IMG/VR virus record: IMGVR_UViG_3300008116_000707
Span: 1 to 40,308 of that record
Source: a virus
Strand: one strand, 5' to 3'
DNA length: 40,308 nucleotides
Shown one piece after another: positions 6,757-13,739 of this stretch. A program made the translations under genes and the position numbers. The notes beneath the pieces were generated by a model. That model was not told the origin of the DNA and searched no databases. It saw only the letters and a list, made by a program, of their open reading frames with translations. Each line of letters begins with the position of its first letter. Position 1 is the stretch's first letter.

Positions 6757-7157
6757 TGGATTTATTAGTAACACACCCAGTAAAGAAGTCTGATTTAGGC
6801 TTCCACGGTAATCTTTTTGGTGGTAAACTCCTTGCATGGGTAGACGCAGCATTAGCCGCCTATGCAATGGAGAAATGCCATACTCAAAACATGATTACAA
6901 TTTCACTAGATCAGTGCGTATTCAAGAAACCAGCCAAAGAGAAACACCTGGTTAAGATTTACGCCCAAATGATTAAAATAGGTAACACTTCAGCTACTTT
7001 TCGAGTAGAAGCAAGAGCATACAATGTATTTAGAGAAGACGAAGTTATTCTTTTGCAGACCTGTATGACTTTTGTAAGAGTAGATGAAGAAGGAGAGCCT
7101 ATTCCTATTTCTAAGCAAGTAAAAGAAACCTTTAACCCACCAGATTCAAAACTATGA
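6756..7157 (+). CDS. Acyl-CoA thioesterase, YciA/BFIT-like hotdog fold
   Basis: About 133 residues with the hallmark of the acyl-CoA thioesterase hotdog family: GFHGNLFGGKLLAWVD (about 15-30), the Asp aligning with the catalytic-helix aspartate, then ISLDQCVFKKPAKEKHLV and a long strand region ending FVRVDEEGEP. It would hydrolyse acyl-CoA. I chose the ATG at 6756, which overlaps the radical SAM stop as TAATG. An in-frame ATG at 6729 would add nine residues but overlap more. A lipid-metabolism enzyme inside a phage DNA-repair operon is unusual. It may be an auxiliary metabolic gene. Confidence 0.85.
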   Translation: MDLLVTHPVKKSDLGFHGNLFGGKLLAWVDAALAAYAMEKCHTQNMITISLDQCVFKKPAKEKHLVKIYAQMIKIGNTSATFRVEARAYNVFREDEVILLQTCMTFVRVDEEGEPIPISKQVKETFNPPDSKL

Positions 7158-7489
7158 ACGAGGAATTAGAATTTTTCGACCACGATGTTACAGCCAATGT
7201 AACTACACTTCTTACAAAGTATCCAAAAACTAAAGATGATGACATGTTTTTGGTAGCTACCTACTACTATAAGTATTACCCTAATCTAGCTAAACGTTCA
7301 GCACTAGACTTCATAAAAGCTATGGCAGAAGGTAGATTGGTTTCCTCTGATTTAATTACCCGCACAAGAAGAAAGTTGCAGGAGCATAACCCAGAACTAA
7401 GAGGAACCAAGTGGAAGGAAAGACACCAGAAACAAAGTGAAGTTAAGTCAGACTTAAGAAAAGTAGATCAATTTAGAAACTCAATATAA
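7154..7489 (+). CDS. Hypothetical protein, last of the helicase operon
   Basis: A 111-residue protein starting in an ATGA overlap with the thioesterase stop. It has an acidic N-terminus, a central aromatic patch (VATYYYKYYPN), and a basic C-terminal half (RTRRKLQEHNP...KWKERHQKQ). No family recognised. The overlap puts it under translational coupling with the thioesterase. Its basic tail would allow nucleic acid binding. Confidence 0.6.
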   Translation: MNEELEFFDHDVTANVTTLLTKYPKTKDDDMFLVATYYYKYYPNLAKRSALDFIKAMAEGRLVSSDLITRTRRKLQEHNPELRGTKWKERHQKQSEVKSDLRKVDQFRNSI

Positions 7490-7498
7490 AAACCAATT

Positions 7499-7960
7499 AT
7501 GAAAAACTTATTAATTATCGCCTTTTTACTTGTCTCTAACTTAAGTTACGGACAATGGGTAGCCAAAACAATCAACAACAACTTAGATGAGCCTTATAAG
7601 ATAGCTTACTGTCCATCAACAGATAAGAAAGCAATTCTTAAACTTGAACTGGTAGGTACAGAACTAGCCTTTTACATAACTGGTAGTTATTTCTGTGACG
7701 AAGAACTTTCAGTAGATGTAGCCCTAATTGTTAACGGAGAATCTAAACGCTATCATTTTTTATCTTCAAAGTCAAGTGACAACACCACTGTATTTTTAGT
7801 AGATGACATTCTTAGTCTAGTTCAACAAGAGTTCTTAGCTGACTTTAAGAAATGCTCTTCTGCTATAGTAAGAGTTAACGAAAGCCACTGCACTACTGAT
7901 ATATATAAGTTTACAATGAGTGGTTCTACTAACGCTATTAATGTAATGTCTAAACCATGA
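7499..7960 (+). CDS. Secreted hypothetical protein with signal peptide
   Basis: A 153-residue protein with a clear Sec signal peptide: MKNLLIIAFLLVSNLSYGQ, with cleavage probably after G18. This is the pattern usual for Bacteroidota periplasmic or surface proteins. The mature part is beta-rich with two or three cysteines and no motif I can name. It overlaps the next gene by four bases (ATGA). It may act in the periplasm, for instance in superinfection exclusion, but that is a guess. Confidence 0.65.
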   Translation: MKNLLIIAFLLVSNLSYGQWVAKTINNNLDEPYKIAYCPSTDKKAILKLELVGTELAFYITGSYFCDEELSVDVALIVNGESKRYHFLSSKSSDNTTVFLVDDILSLVQQEFLADFKKCSSAIVRVNESHCTTDIYKFTMSGSTNAINVMSKP

Positions 7961-8241
7961 AACTTAAACTAAGACTAATAGCAATCTTTGTAATTGTAAT
8001 CCTATTCTCATTCATTCCAGAGACATTCCCAGACTTCTTCGGAGACTGGGTTTGTCAAGGGGGTAAAATTGTTGGGGTCAAAAAAGGATATTATGAAATA
8101 CAAGGATGTTCCTATGGAGAAGCTCTAGAACACATGCCTACTACACATTGGGGCTTCAGACATTGGATGTGGACACTGTGTGGCGTAACGCTGTTCGTTT
8201 GGAATGTAGTAGAACTAATTGATAAGAAATACAGACTATGA
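7957..8241 (+). CDS. Small membrane protein with two hydrophobic segments
   Basis: 94 residues with an N-terminal membrane segment (about 6-24) and a second one (about 68-86), with a cysteine-containing loop between (C34, C50). Function unknown. It starts inside the stop of the signal-peptide gene (ATGA) and its stop overlaps the next start, so it belongs to a coupled small-gene operon. The two membrane genes in a row suggest a shared envelope role. Confidence 0.6.
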   Translation: MKLKLRLIAIFVIVILFSFIPETFPDFFGDWVCQGGKIVGVKKGYYEIQGCSYGEALEHMPTTHWGFRHWMWTLCGVTLFVWNVVELIDKKYRL

Positions 8242-8594
8242 CAAACAATAAACAACAAACACCACACGGGTTTTGTGAAACCCCAGAACAAAAATGTACA
8301 ATGAATTATTGTGATGAAAACGGATGTCAAAATAGAAAAAGAACTTTGGCAGAACCTATTGAGATGACAGATAATAAAGAACAAACGGCAGTACAACTAA
8401 TTATTCAAGCCTTGGACATTGAATGCAAATCAAGAGGAATGAATGTAAATTGGGATATGTATTTAGAAACGGAGAAAGAAAGAATTGAAACTGCATACAA
8501 CAAAGGAACAGTTCATGGAATTGATTATCCTGAAAGTGCACTACCATTAACTGGTGAACAATACTACGAAAAAACATACGGAGGTAACAAATGA
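8238..8594 (+). CDS. Hypothetical protein, flavobacterial small-protein type
   Basis: 118 residues. The N-terminal part is cysteine-bearing (FCETPEQKC...MNYCDENGCQ) and could bind a metal. From about residue 43 a second module begins with TDNKEQTAVQLIIQAL and ends with EKERIETAYNKG. That second module is a pattern I associate with small proteins scattered in Flavobacteriia and their phages; the gene at 8824 has a related module. Two such units may have fused. The function is unknown. Confidence 0.55.
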   Translation: MTNNKQQTPHGFCETPEQKCTMNYCDENGCQNRKRTLAEPIEMTDNKEQTAVQLIIQALDIECKSRGMNVNWDMYLETEKERIETAYNKGTVHGIDYPESALPLTGEQYYEKTYGGNK

Positions 8595-8827
8595 AACTAT
8601 ACACAGAAGAACAGGTTAAAGAGATATATTTTAAAGGGGTACATAATGGTAGACTTCATATTGAGGGGAAATGTAGTGATGAAGTTGAATTGTTAATCCC
8701 CATCGAACTACCAAGTGATGAGGAGATAAAAAAAGAATTTGATGTAGATGAATTTGACCCTTATGATTTAGCATACTTGGGTGGTGCTATTTGGATGCGT
8801 AATAAAATACAAGGAGGTGAGCAATGA
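8591..8827 (+). CDS. Hypothetical acidic protein with strong Shine-Dalgarno
   Basis: 78 residues, acidic, no recognisable domain. It contains EEQVKEIYFKGVHNGR near the N-terminus and an ELPSDEEIKKEFDVDEF segment. The start ATG is preceded by GGAGGTAA at 8580-8587, an unusually good ribosome site for this genome. It overlaps both neighbours by four bases. Confidence 0.55.
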   Translation: MKLYTEEQVKEIYFKGVHNGRLHIEGKCSDEVELLIPIELPSDEEIKKEFDVDEFDPYDLAYLGGAIWMRNKIQGGEQ

Positions 8828-9078
8828 ACGACAAAATAAAAAAACTCCTTGAAAATGCCGAGCAATCTGATGCAATAGCAATAAACAAATGGCGTATTGA
8901 AAACCGAGAACAACGAAGAGAACAAAGAAAAAAAGAACTTAAAGAACTTATGGAAAAAGAAAAAACAATGAGCAACAATAAACAGAGTAGCGTAGAGTGG
9001 TTGGTTGAACAAATCAAAAAAGACATCAATTTGAGATTGAGAGGATTTGATATTGACAAAGCACTTGAACAAGCCTAA
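8824..9078 (+). CDS. Hypothetical helical protein, probably 5' part of a split gene
   Basis: 84 residues with a strongly charged helix (about 25-48, likely coiled coil), then a SNNKQSSVEWLVEQIKK module and the ending DIDKALEQA. The ATG follows GGAGGTGA (8813-8820). The reading frame stops directly after a GCC codon (9073-9075). The next open frame resumes, after another GCC at 9099-9101, with KEIESRQLQAYAEF. In related small proteins this sequence would follow LEQA directly. So this is likely the first half of a protein broken by about 26 inserted bases, or joined by an unusual decoding event. Confidence 0.55.
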   Translation: MNDKIKKLLENAEQSDAIAINKWRIENREQRREQRKKELKELMEKEKTMSNNKQSSVEWLVEQIKKDINLRLRGFDIDKALEQA

Positions 9079-9311
9079 CTACAAAGAAATTACTAAAAGC
9101 CAAAGAAATTGAAAGTCGGCAATTGCAAGCGTATGCAGAATTTTGTGTTACATGTGATAGAAACAAATTGCCTTTACTAGATTTTGAAAGTTGGCTTAAA
9201 TTACCAAGTAAAGAAGACTCTGCTGAAGCAGCTCTAGACGATTACAACAGAATGGAAGAAGAATGGGAGATGGAGAACTACAATCAGATGAAGGAAGAGC
9301 AATCCGAGTAG
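9069..9311 (+). pseudogene. 3' part of the split small gene
   Basis: An open frame from 9069 to the stop at 9309-9311 that has no ATG; the only near-cognate start is TTG at 9123. From 9102 it reads KEIESRQLQAYAEF and then an acidic C-terminus (LKLPSKEDSAEAALDDYN). It joins naturally to LEQA of the 8824 gene if the 26 bases 9076-9101 are removed. CAAAGAAATT is repeated at 9082 and 9102, which could mark a duplication that created the break. It may be expressed from TTG, by bypassing, or not at all. Confidence 0.5.
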
Positions 9312-9454
9312 ATTTACAAGGCTTTACCCCAAGGCAATATGCTGTGCTAATCCTTCGTGACGAACTAAACTATTCTTGGGCTAAGTGTGGAATCAAACTA
9401 AACATTACTCGCTATGCTGCTCGTGAGTTGTACAAAAGAGCAAAACTAAAATAA
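9263..9454 (+). CDS. Small HTH protein, sigma-70 region 4-like
   Basis: 63 residues. From about residue 19, GFTPRQYAVLILRDELNYSW and then AKCGIKLNITRYAARELYKRAK read like the helix-turn-helix of sigma factor region 4: a long helix, a short helix, a turn with a hydrophobic residue, and a recognition helix. No other sigma regions are present. It could bind DNA near a promoter or touch host RNA polymerase. The start overlaps the preceding frame by 49 bases. It lies just upstream of the thyX remnant. Confidence 0.5.
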   Translation: MGDGELQSDEGRAIRVDLQGFTPRQYAVLILRDELNYSWAKCGIKLNITRYAARELYKRAKLK

Positions 9455-9461
9455 CTAAACA

Positions 9462-9509
9462 ATGCAAAATAAAGTAGAACTATTGGGCTATTACGGATCA
9501 GATGAATAA
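9462..9509 (+). pseudogene. Remnant of the thyX 5' end
   Basis: Sixteen codons (MQNKVELLGYYGSDE and stop) that mirror the first codons of the intact thyX at 10143 (MKNKVELIGWYGDD). The DNA matches closely but not exactly. The copy stops at TAA just where the HNH gene insertion begins. It is best explained as the original start of thyX left behind when the HNH element inserted and thyX was given a second start. Confidence 0.75.
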
Positions 9510-10142
9510 TTATAAATATTCAACTGATTAATAATTCCAAAAAATTACACTATCTTTGAAGCATTATGAGATGGACTAAAGATGAAGATCAAATTCTTCA
9601 AGAAAAATTTCAAACTGCTCAAAAAGATGAATTAATGTTGCTTCTACCTAACAGGTCTTGGGATTCTATACTAAATAGAGGAAACCGAACCTTTAAGTTA
9701 AGTAGAAGCAACTTTAAGCATGGTTTTGCTGCTGGAAATACTTTTAGAAAAGATAAAACTCCTTGGAATAAAGGTATTCCTTTTTTTGCATTAAGAGGTG
9801 AAAAAAATCCTAAATACAAAGGATATTCTTATATCACTAAAAGAGGATATCGTTATATTAAAGTTAGTGAAGACACAGATACTTGGACTTCCTACCGACC
9901 TGAACATATTGCTGTCTTAGAGAACTTTTTAGGACGGAAAATAATTAGAACAAAAAATGGTAAAGGAGAAGGTGTACATCACATTGACGGCAATAAATTA
10001 AATAACGAAATCGACAACTTACTTTTGTATTCCAATGAGAAAGAACATAGATTAATCCATAATCAATTAGAAAGTTTAACTTTTAAGTTAGTACAAAAAG
10101 GAATAATAAAATTTGACAAAATAACAAAAAAATATTACTACA
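9510..10142 (+). mobile_element. HNH homing-endonuclease insertion in the 5' end of thyX
   Basis: The segment between the thyX remnant and the intact thyX start holds one free-standing HNH gene. The duplicated first codons of thyX at both ends (9462 and 10143) mark the insertion. The element carries its own TAnnTTTG site at 9551-9558 just upstream of the HNH start. Its sequence is visibly more A+T rich than its neighbours, which fits transfer. Confidence 0.7.
9551..9558 (+). promoter_or_regulatory. Bacteroidota-type promoter -7 site (TATCTTTG)
   Basis: TATCTTTG matches the Bacteroidota primary sigma -7 consensus TAnnTTTG, eight bases before the HNH ATG. I see no good TTG box at the usual distance upstream. 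The site would leave almost no leader. Confidence 0.35.
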
Positions 10143-10153
10143 ATGAAAAATAA
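9566..10153 (+). CDS. HNH homing endonuclease with SANT/Myb-like N-terminus
   Basis: 195 residues. The N-terminus (WTKDEDQILQEKF and SWDSILNRG, 3-40) looks like a Myb/SANT-type helix-turn-helix for target binding. A PWNKGI motif at 66-71 is common in phage HNH proteins. The catalytic region reads GVHHIDGNKLNNEIDNLLL at about 137-154 with HH, the IDGN box and a distal EHRLIH (160-165). It would nick or cut the intron- or element-less thyX allele and spread by repair. The gene overlaps the thyX start by 11 bases. Confidence 0.9.
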   Translation: MRWTKDEDQILQEKFQTAQKDELMLLLPNRSWDSILNRGNRTFKLSRSNFKHGFAAGNTFRKDKTPWNKGIPFFALRGEKNPKYKGYSYITKRGYRYIKVSEDTDTWTSYRPEHIAVLENFLGRKIIRTKNGKGEGVHHIDGNKLNNEIDNLLLYSNEKEHRLIHNQLESLTFKLVQKGIIKFDKITKKYYYNEK

Positions 10154-10760
10154 AGTTGAATTAATAGGTTGGTATGGAGACGATACCACAATCGCTTTAT
10201 CTGCTTGGACATCAACCAGCAGAGAATTAACAGTAGAGAAGAAAGCACGTATACCAGCACTCATTAAGATGTTATGGTCTGAAGGACACGAAACTCCGTT
10301 TGAGAAAGCTAACGTACACTTCTTGGTAACTTGTGATATTGCCTCACACATCCACCTACTTAAGCACCGCATCGCTTCTATTAATGCTGAATCAGCCAGA
10401 TACAAGGAGTTAAAAGAGGACAAGTACTACATGCCAGAAGATTGGCCTGCTGATTGGCTTAAAGAACTAGAAAAGTTTACTGCGGATAGCAACTATCTTT
10501 ATCACGAGTCCCTAGAAGCGTTAACACCTATTCTAGGTCGCAAGAGGGCCAAGGAGAGTGCTAGATTCTTCAAGACTTACAACTCACAGATTACCGCTGA
10601 CGTACAGTTCAACATGCGTTCCTTTGCAAACTTTCTCAAACTTAGAGCCTCAGAGCACGCACAAGTTGAAATACGGGACATTGCATGGGAAATGTTTAGG
10701 TTGGTAGATACAATCGAAGGAGATCCATTCAGACACACTTTGGAGATGATTAAACCTTGA
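10143..10760 (+). CDS. thyX: Flavin-dependent thymidylate synthase ThyX
   Basis: 205 residues. The ThyX signature RHRxxSxNExSxRY appears at 74-87 as KHR, then SINAESARY. The first Arg is Lys and the Glu after Asn is Ala, while H75, R76, S84, R86 and Y87 are kept. EGHETPFEKANVHFLV (47-62) and EVRDIAWEMF-like EIRDIAWEMF near the C-terminus also fit. It makes dTMP from dUMP using methylene-THF, FAD and NADPH. It works with the dCMP deaminase at 29862. An HNH gene overlaps its start and a copy of its first codons lies 680 bases upstream. Confidence 0.93.
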   Translation: MKNKVELIGWYGDDTTIALSAWTSTSRELTVEKKARIPALIKMLWSEGHETPFEKANVHFLVTCDIASHIHLLKHRIASINAESARYKELKEDKYYMPEDWPADWLKELEKFTADSNYLYHESLEALTPILGRKRAKESARFFKTYNSQITADVQFNMRSFANFLKLRASEHAQVEIRDIAWEMFRLVDTIEGDPFRHTLEMIKP

Positions 10761-10775
10761 TGTATATTCGAGGCT

Positions 10776-11009
10776 ATGAATCTAGAGGTGTATACATTTA
10801 GCTGTCTTCTTAAAGAATATGATGAGGATTACGAGGCACTAACATATCAAGAACAGTATGAGGCTATCCAAAACTACTATAAAGAGTACTGTAAATCTAA
10901 AGAAGCTAAAAGTAGTTCAGACTTAACTGTAGGTATGATTACTTATTTAGAAAACAAGTATTCTAGTGGAGATATGTATGACTCGTTTGACTTAGAAGAA
11001 GATGATTAG
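10776..11009 (+). CDS. Small acidic hypothetical protein
   Basis: 77 residues rich in Glu, Asp and Tyr, ending in FDLEEDD. No domain recognised. It follows thyX by 15 bases and probably shares its transcript. Acidic small proteins of this kind in phages are sometimes host-protein inhibitors or DNA mimics, but nothing here shows that. Confidence 0.55.
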   Translation: MNLEVYTFSCLLKEYDEDYEALTYQEQYEAIQNYYKEYCKSKEAKSSSDLTVGMITYLENKYSSGDMYDSFDLEEDD

Positions 11010-11064
11010 TGTATAACTATTTGGATTATACTCGATTATTTATTAACTTGCAATATTAATAATC

Positions 11065-11259
11065 ATGTTTTATAAGAAGCCAACCAACAAGTATAGAGAA
11101 ACTACTTACGAGAGAGAAGACCGCAAGTACTATCAAAATGCTTGTCCTGTGTGTGGTAAACGATTAAGTAAGGAAAGGCCTGTTTGTTTTGCTTGTCCTA
11201 TACATCCACTGGAGTACTACGAAAGGAAACAGAAAGAACGTGAAGACAATCAAATCTGA
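11065..11259 (+). CDS. Small zinc-ribbon protein
   Basis: 64 residues with ACPVCGKRLSKERPVCFAC (27-45): two CxxC pairs spaced for one zinc ion. The flanks are rich in basic and acidic residues. It is followed by a four-base ATGA overlap with a 59-residue gene. Probably nucleic acid or protein binding. Confidence 0.65.
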   Translation: MFYKKPTNKYRETTYEREDRKYYQNACPVCGKRLSKERPVCFACPIHPLEYYERKQKEREDNQI

Positions 11260-11438
11260 TGAGCAAAGTAAAAGACATAAAGAGTATGCAAAGAATTAAG
11301 TCAATGCAGGAGAAAATGACTCCGCAGTTCATAGACTATTGCAACGTAAATAACATAAATTTGCAGCAATGGTATCGTTGGCAACTTCACTTGATTTGGC
11401 AACGTAGAAAAGATGGTAGAACCTTAAAGAAGAGTTAA
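11259..11438 (+). CDS. Small basic hypothetical protein (59 aa)
   Basis: A 59-residue frame starting ATGA at 11259, in overlap with the zinc-ribbon stop, and ending TAA at 11436-11438, six bases before the next gene. The product begins MSKVKDIKSMQRIK, contains QQWYRWQLHLIWQRR and ends basic (KDGRTLKKS). The tight packing supports it as a real gene. Function unknown. Confidence 0.6.
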   Translation: MSKVKDIKSMQRIKSMQEKMTPQFIDYCNVNNINLQQWYRWQLHLIWQRRKDGRTLKKS

Positions 11439-11443
11439 AAGTT

Positions 11444-11695
11444 ATGGTAAACACAGAGATGTATAAGATTCATTACATGGCAGGACAAGGTAAAGTAGAA
11501 GTAATCAGTGTATTACAAAAGAATGGTCAAGATTGGGCTTTAGTTAAAGACCCAAACTTAGAAGAGGCTTTAGTGAGCAAGTTTCTACAGAAAGACCACT
11601 ACAACAAACACAATAACAATATGGGTTATGGGCAAATTGTAGTTACTGATAGACTAACTTACATAACTGGAAGTTTTGAGATACACAACAAATAA
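11444..11695 (+). CDS. Hypothetical protein
   Basis: 83 residues, a mixed alpha/beta composition with no known motif. It starts six bases after the preceding short gene and precedes the next by 17 bases, so it is part of a tight run of small early genes. No signal peptide or membrane segment. Confidence 0.55.
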   Translation: MVNTEMYKIHYMAGQGKVEVISVLQKNGQDWALVKDPNLEEALVSKFLQKDHYNKHNNNMGYGQIVVTDRLTYITGSFEIHNK

Positions 11696-11712
11696 AAACT
11701 AACTAATCCCAT

Positions 11713-12024
11713 ATGGAAAACGAAGAAATGAAAATGAGTGAGGAGATGATGAATAAAGCTGTGGAAGCACAGGGTCAGAAAATCTACAAGATGTTTTTTG
11801 ATATCATCAATCCTCAAATTACTGATGCAGTAACACAATTATCTCCTAATCTTGCTAAAGACCTAAGTAAAGCTTGTGCATTAGAGCACATCAAACCGTT
11901 TAAGAATCCCTTGGAGAATCTACCCAAAGAAAAGCTAGACGGCTTAAATGGTGCGGCCTTAGAAAGATTTGAGATGGTAGTGAAGTTCTGGGAAGGTGTA
12001 AGCATCTACCTACACAATCTGTAG
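11713..12024 (+). CDS. Hypothetical helical protein
   Basis: 103 residues, predicted mostly helical, with Met- and Glu-rich N-terminus (MENEEMKMSEEMMNKA) and an amphipathic C-terminal helix. I do not recognise it. It is the last gene before a strong terminator at 12052. Confidence 0.55.
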   Translation: MENEEMKMSEEMMNKAVEAQGQKIYKMFFDIINPQITDAVTQLSPNLAKDLSKACALEHIKPFKNPLENLPKEKLDGLNGAALERFEMVVKFWEGVSIYLHNL

Positions 12025-12051
12025 CCTACTAATTATTAACGATTACTTACA

Positions 12052-12084
12052 AAGAGGACTCCAAAAGGGTCCTCTTTTTTCTTT
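12052..12084 (+). terminator. Rho-independent terminator
   Basis: AAGAGGAC/GTCCTCTT (12052-12059 with 12069-12076) with a 9-base loop and TTTTTTCTTTCCC. It closes the thyX-to-12024 unit. The next gene begins 80 bases on. Confidence 0.9.
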
Positions 12085-12164
12085 CCCATTTCGACACAAT
12101 TAACCCATAACAAAAGGAAAAGAAAACCAATTGTAAAACTTGACAAAACTTAAAGAAATTAACT

Positions 12165-13733
12165 ATGCCAGAGATTGTAATTCACCCGACTAATGTAACG
12201 GTAGAAAGATCTATTAGTTACGACCGACTTCACTTTTCAGATGATTTAAAACAACGTCTTCTAGCTATTACGAGATCCTCATTTATTGCTGAGATTCTGT
12301 GTGCAGTGCAAGAGTCTTGCGAAAGAGTTATCGCAGAGACCAACTCAAGCATGAACTACTTCGGAGTAAGTATTGATGATCCTACTAAAGTATCTTACCT
12401 AACCTATGACCGTGTACACTCCTGCTACAGTAAGGGAGAGTCGCATAGGATTTGGAACGATAAAGACTTCCGCTACCACAGTGGTGCAGGTAAGGTAATC
12501 AGAAAGCTGTTTGCTTCAATTCCAGTAAATCTATCACCTCCAGTTACTGAGTTTGATAGAAGGATTCACTATGTTATCACTAACAACAAACCCGAACTTT
12601 TCGAAAGACACGTAACAAATCTATCAGACTTATTTACAGAAGCTGACTTTGATGCGTTTAACAGTCTATTTCGTACAGAAGGTTTTAGACAAGGTGACAC
12701 AGGAGAAGTAATCTATGTACGTGGTCATTGGATTGCAGAACTGTACCATGAGAAGAACTATGCATCTCTTTCAGGTACTTTGGGCAACTCATGTATGCGT
12801 TACGAAAGAACTAATAAGTACTTAGACATCTATGTAAAGAATACAAGCATCTGTAAACTTGCTGTTCTGCTAAACAAAGAAGGTAAGGTACAAGGTCGTG
12901 CGTTGGTTTGGACAAAAGATGGAGTAGACTATTACGACCGTATCTACTACACTTCTGACTTAATCCAAGACAGGATGAAAGCGTTCTTCTTAACTCAAGG
13001 TATTGAAACTTGTTATCCAGGTTATTCAAACTACAAGGAAATTAGGTTTGATGAGGATACAATGAATGCTGACTTTGATAAGCGTGTAATACTACTTCAT
13101 GATTATTATCCTTACATGGACAGTTTGAAGTTTCTAGAAGAAAACCATTCGTTCATAAGTAATTATGATACTCACTTAAGAGGTTCTGGATACTATATCT
13201 TAAATGATACTAGCGGTCAATACGAGGACGTGTCTTCAAATACCATAGAGTGTGCGCATTGTAGTCGTGAGGTTCAAGAAGATGACAGTAATTACGTAGA
13301 CAATTCTAATGATGAGAATAACAACTGTAGCCTTTGTTGTGATTGTGCTGTGTATTCAGATTTCCACAACACCAATATCACTAGAGAATATGCTGTGTAT
13401 GTTGATTCTGTAGATAGCTGGGTAATAAGAGATTATGCTATTGCAGATTATGCAGGAGAATACATTGTACCTAGAGATGCAATAGTTTTAATTGATGGAA
13501 GATATGCAGATCATGATGATGGAAACCTAGAGCAGTATGTATCAGGTGAGTACTTTATCCTCAACCATAGTAATTACGAGTATGTTGAATACAACCACGA
13601 ATACTACAAAGTAGAAGATTGTGTGGAAACCAAAGACGGAGTTCTTGTACCTTCACAATATACTGCGGAGCATAACGGAGAAGTATGGCTTCATTCAGAC
13701 TTAAATGACCACTTAAACTTAAACTTAATTTAA
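12165..13733 (+). CDS. Large conserved phage protein with zinc-ribbon-like region
   Basis: 522 residues. A central segment around 200-270 (SLSGTLGNSCMRY, YLDIYVKNT, CKLAVLLNKEGKVQGRALVW) resembles a family I know from large phages but cannot assign a function to. Around residue 365-400 lies a cysteine set, ECAHC then CSLCCDC, suited to one zinc ion. The last 130 residues are rich in Asp, Tyr and Asn in short repeated units (GEYIV, GEYFIL, YNHEYYKVED). No nuclease or ATPase motif is visible. It follows a terminator and is followed closely by the peptidase. Confidence 0.6.
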   Translation: MPEIVIHPTNVTVERSISYDRLHFSDDLKQRLLAITRSSFIAEILCAVQESCERVIAETNSSMNYFGVSIDDPTKVSYLTYDRVHSCYSKGESHRIWNDKDFRYHSGAGKVIRKLFASIPVNLSPPVTEFDRRIHYVITNNKPELFERHVTNLSDLFTEADFDAFNSLFRTEGFRQGDTGEVIYVRGHWIAELYHEKNYASLSGTLGNSCMRYERTNKYLDIYVKNTSICKLAVLLNKEGKVQGRALVWTKDGVDYYDRIYYTSDLIQDRMKAFFLTQGIETCYPGYSNYKEIRFDEDTMNADFDKRVILLHDYYPYMDSLKFLEENHSFISNYDTHLRGSGYYILNDTSGQYEDVSSNTIECAHCSREVQEDDSNYVDNSNDENNNCSLCCDCAVYSDFHNTNITREYAVYVDSVDSWVIRDYAIADYAGEYIVPRDAIVLIDGRYADHDDGNLEQYVSGEYFILNHSNYEYVEYNHEYYKVEDCVETKDGVLVPSQYTAEHNGEVWLHSDLNDHLNLNLI

Positions 13734-13739
13734 AAAAAC

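Noticed and set aside
10088-10423. Minus-strand ORF opposite thyX
   Set aside because: It is antisense to the conserved ThyX motif region and has no features of its own.
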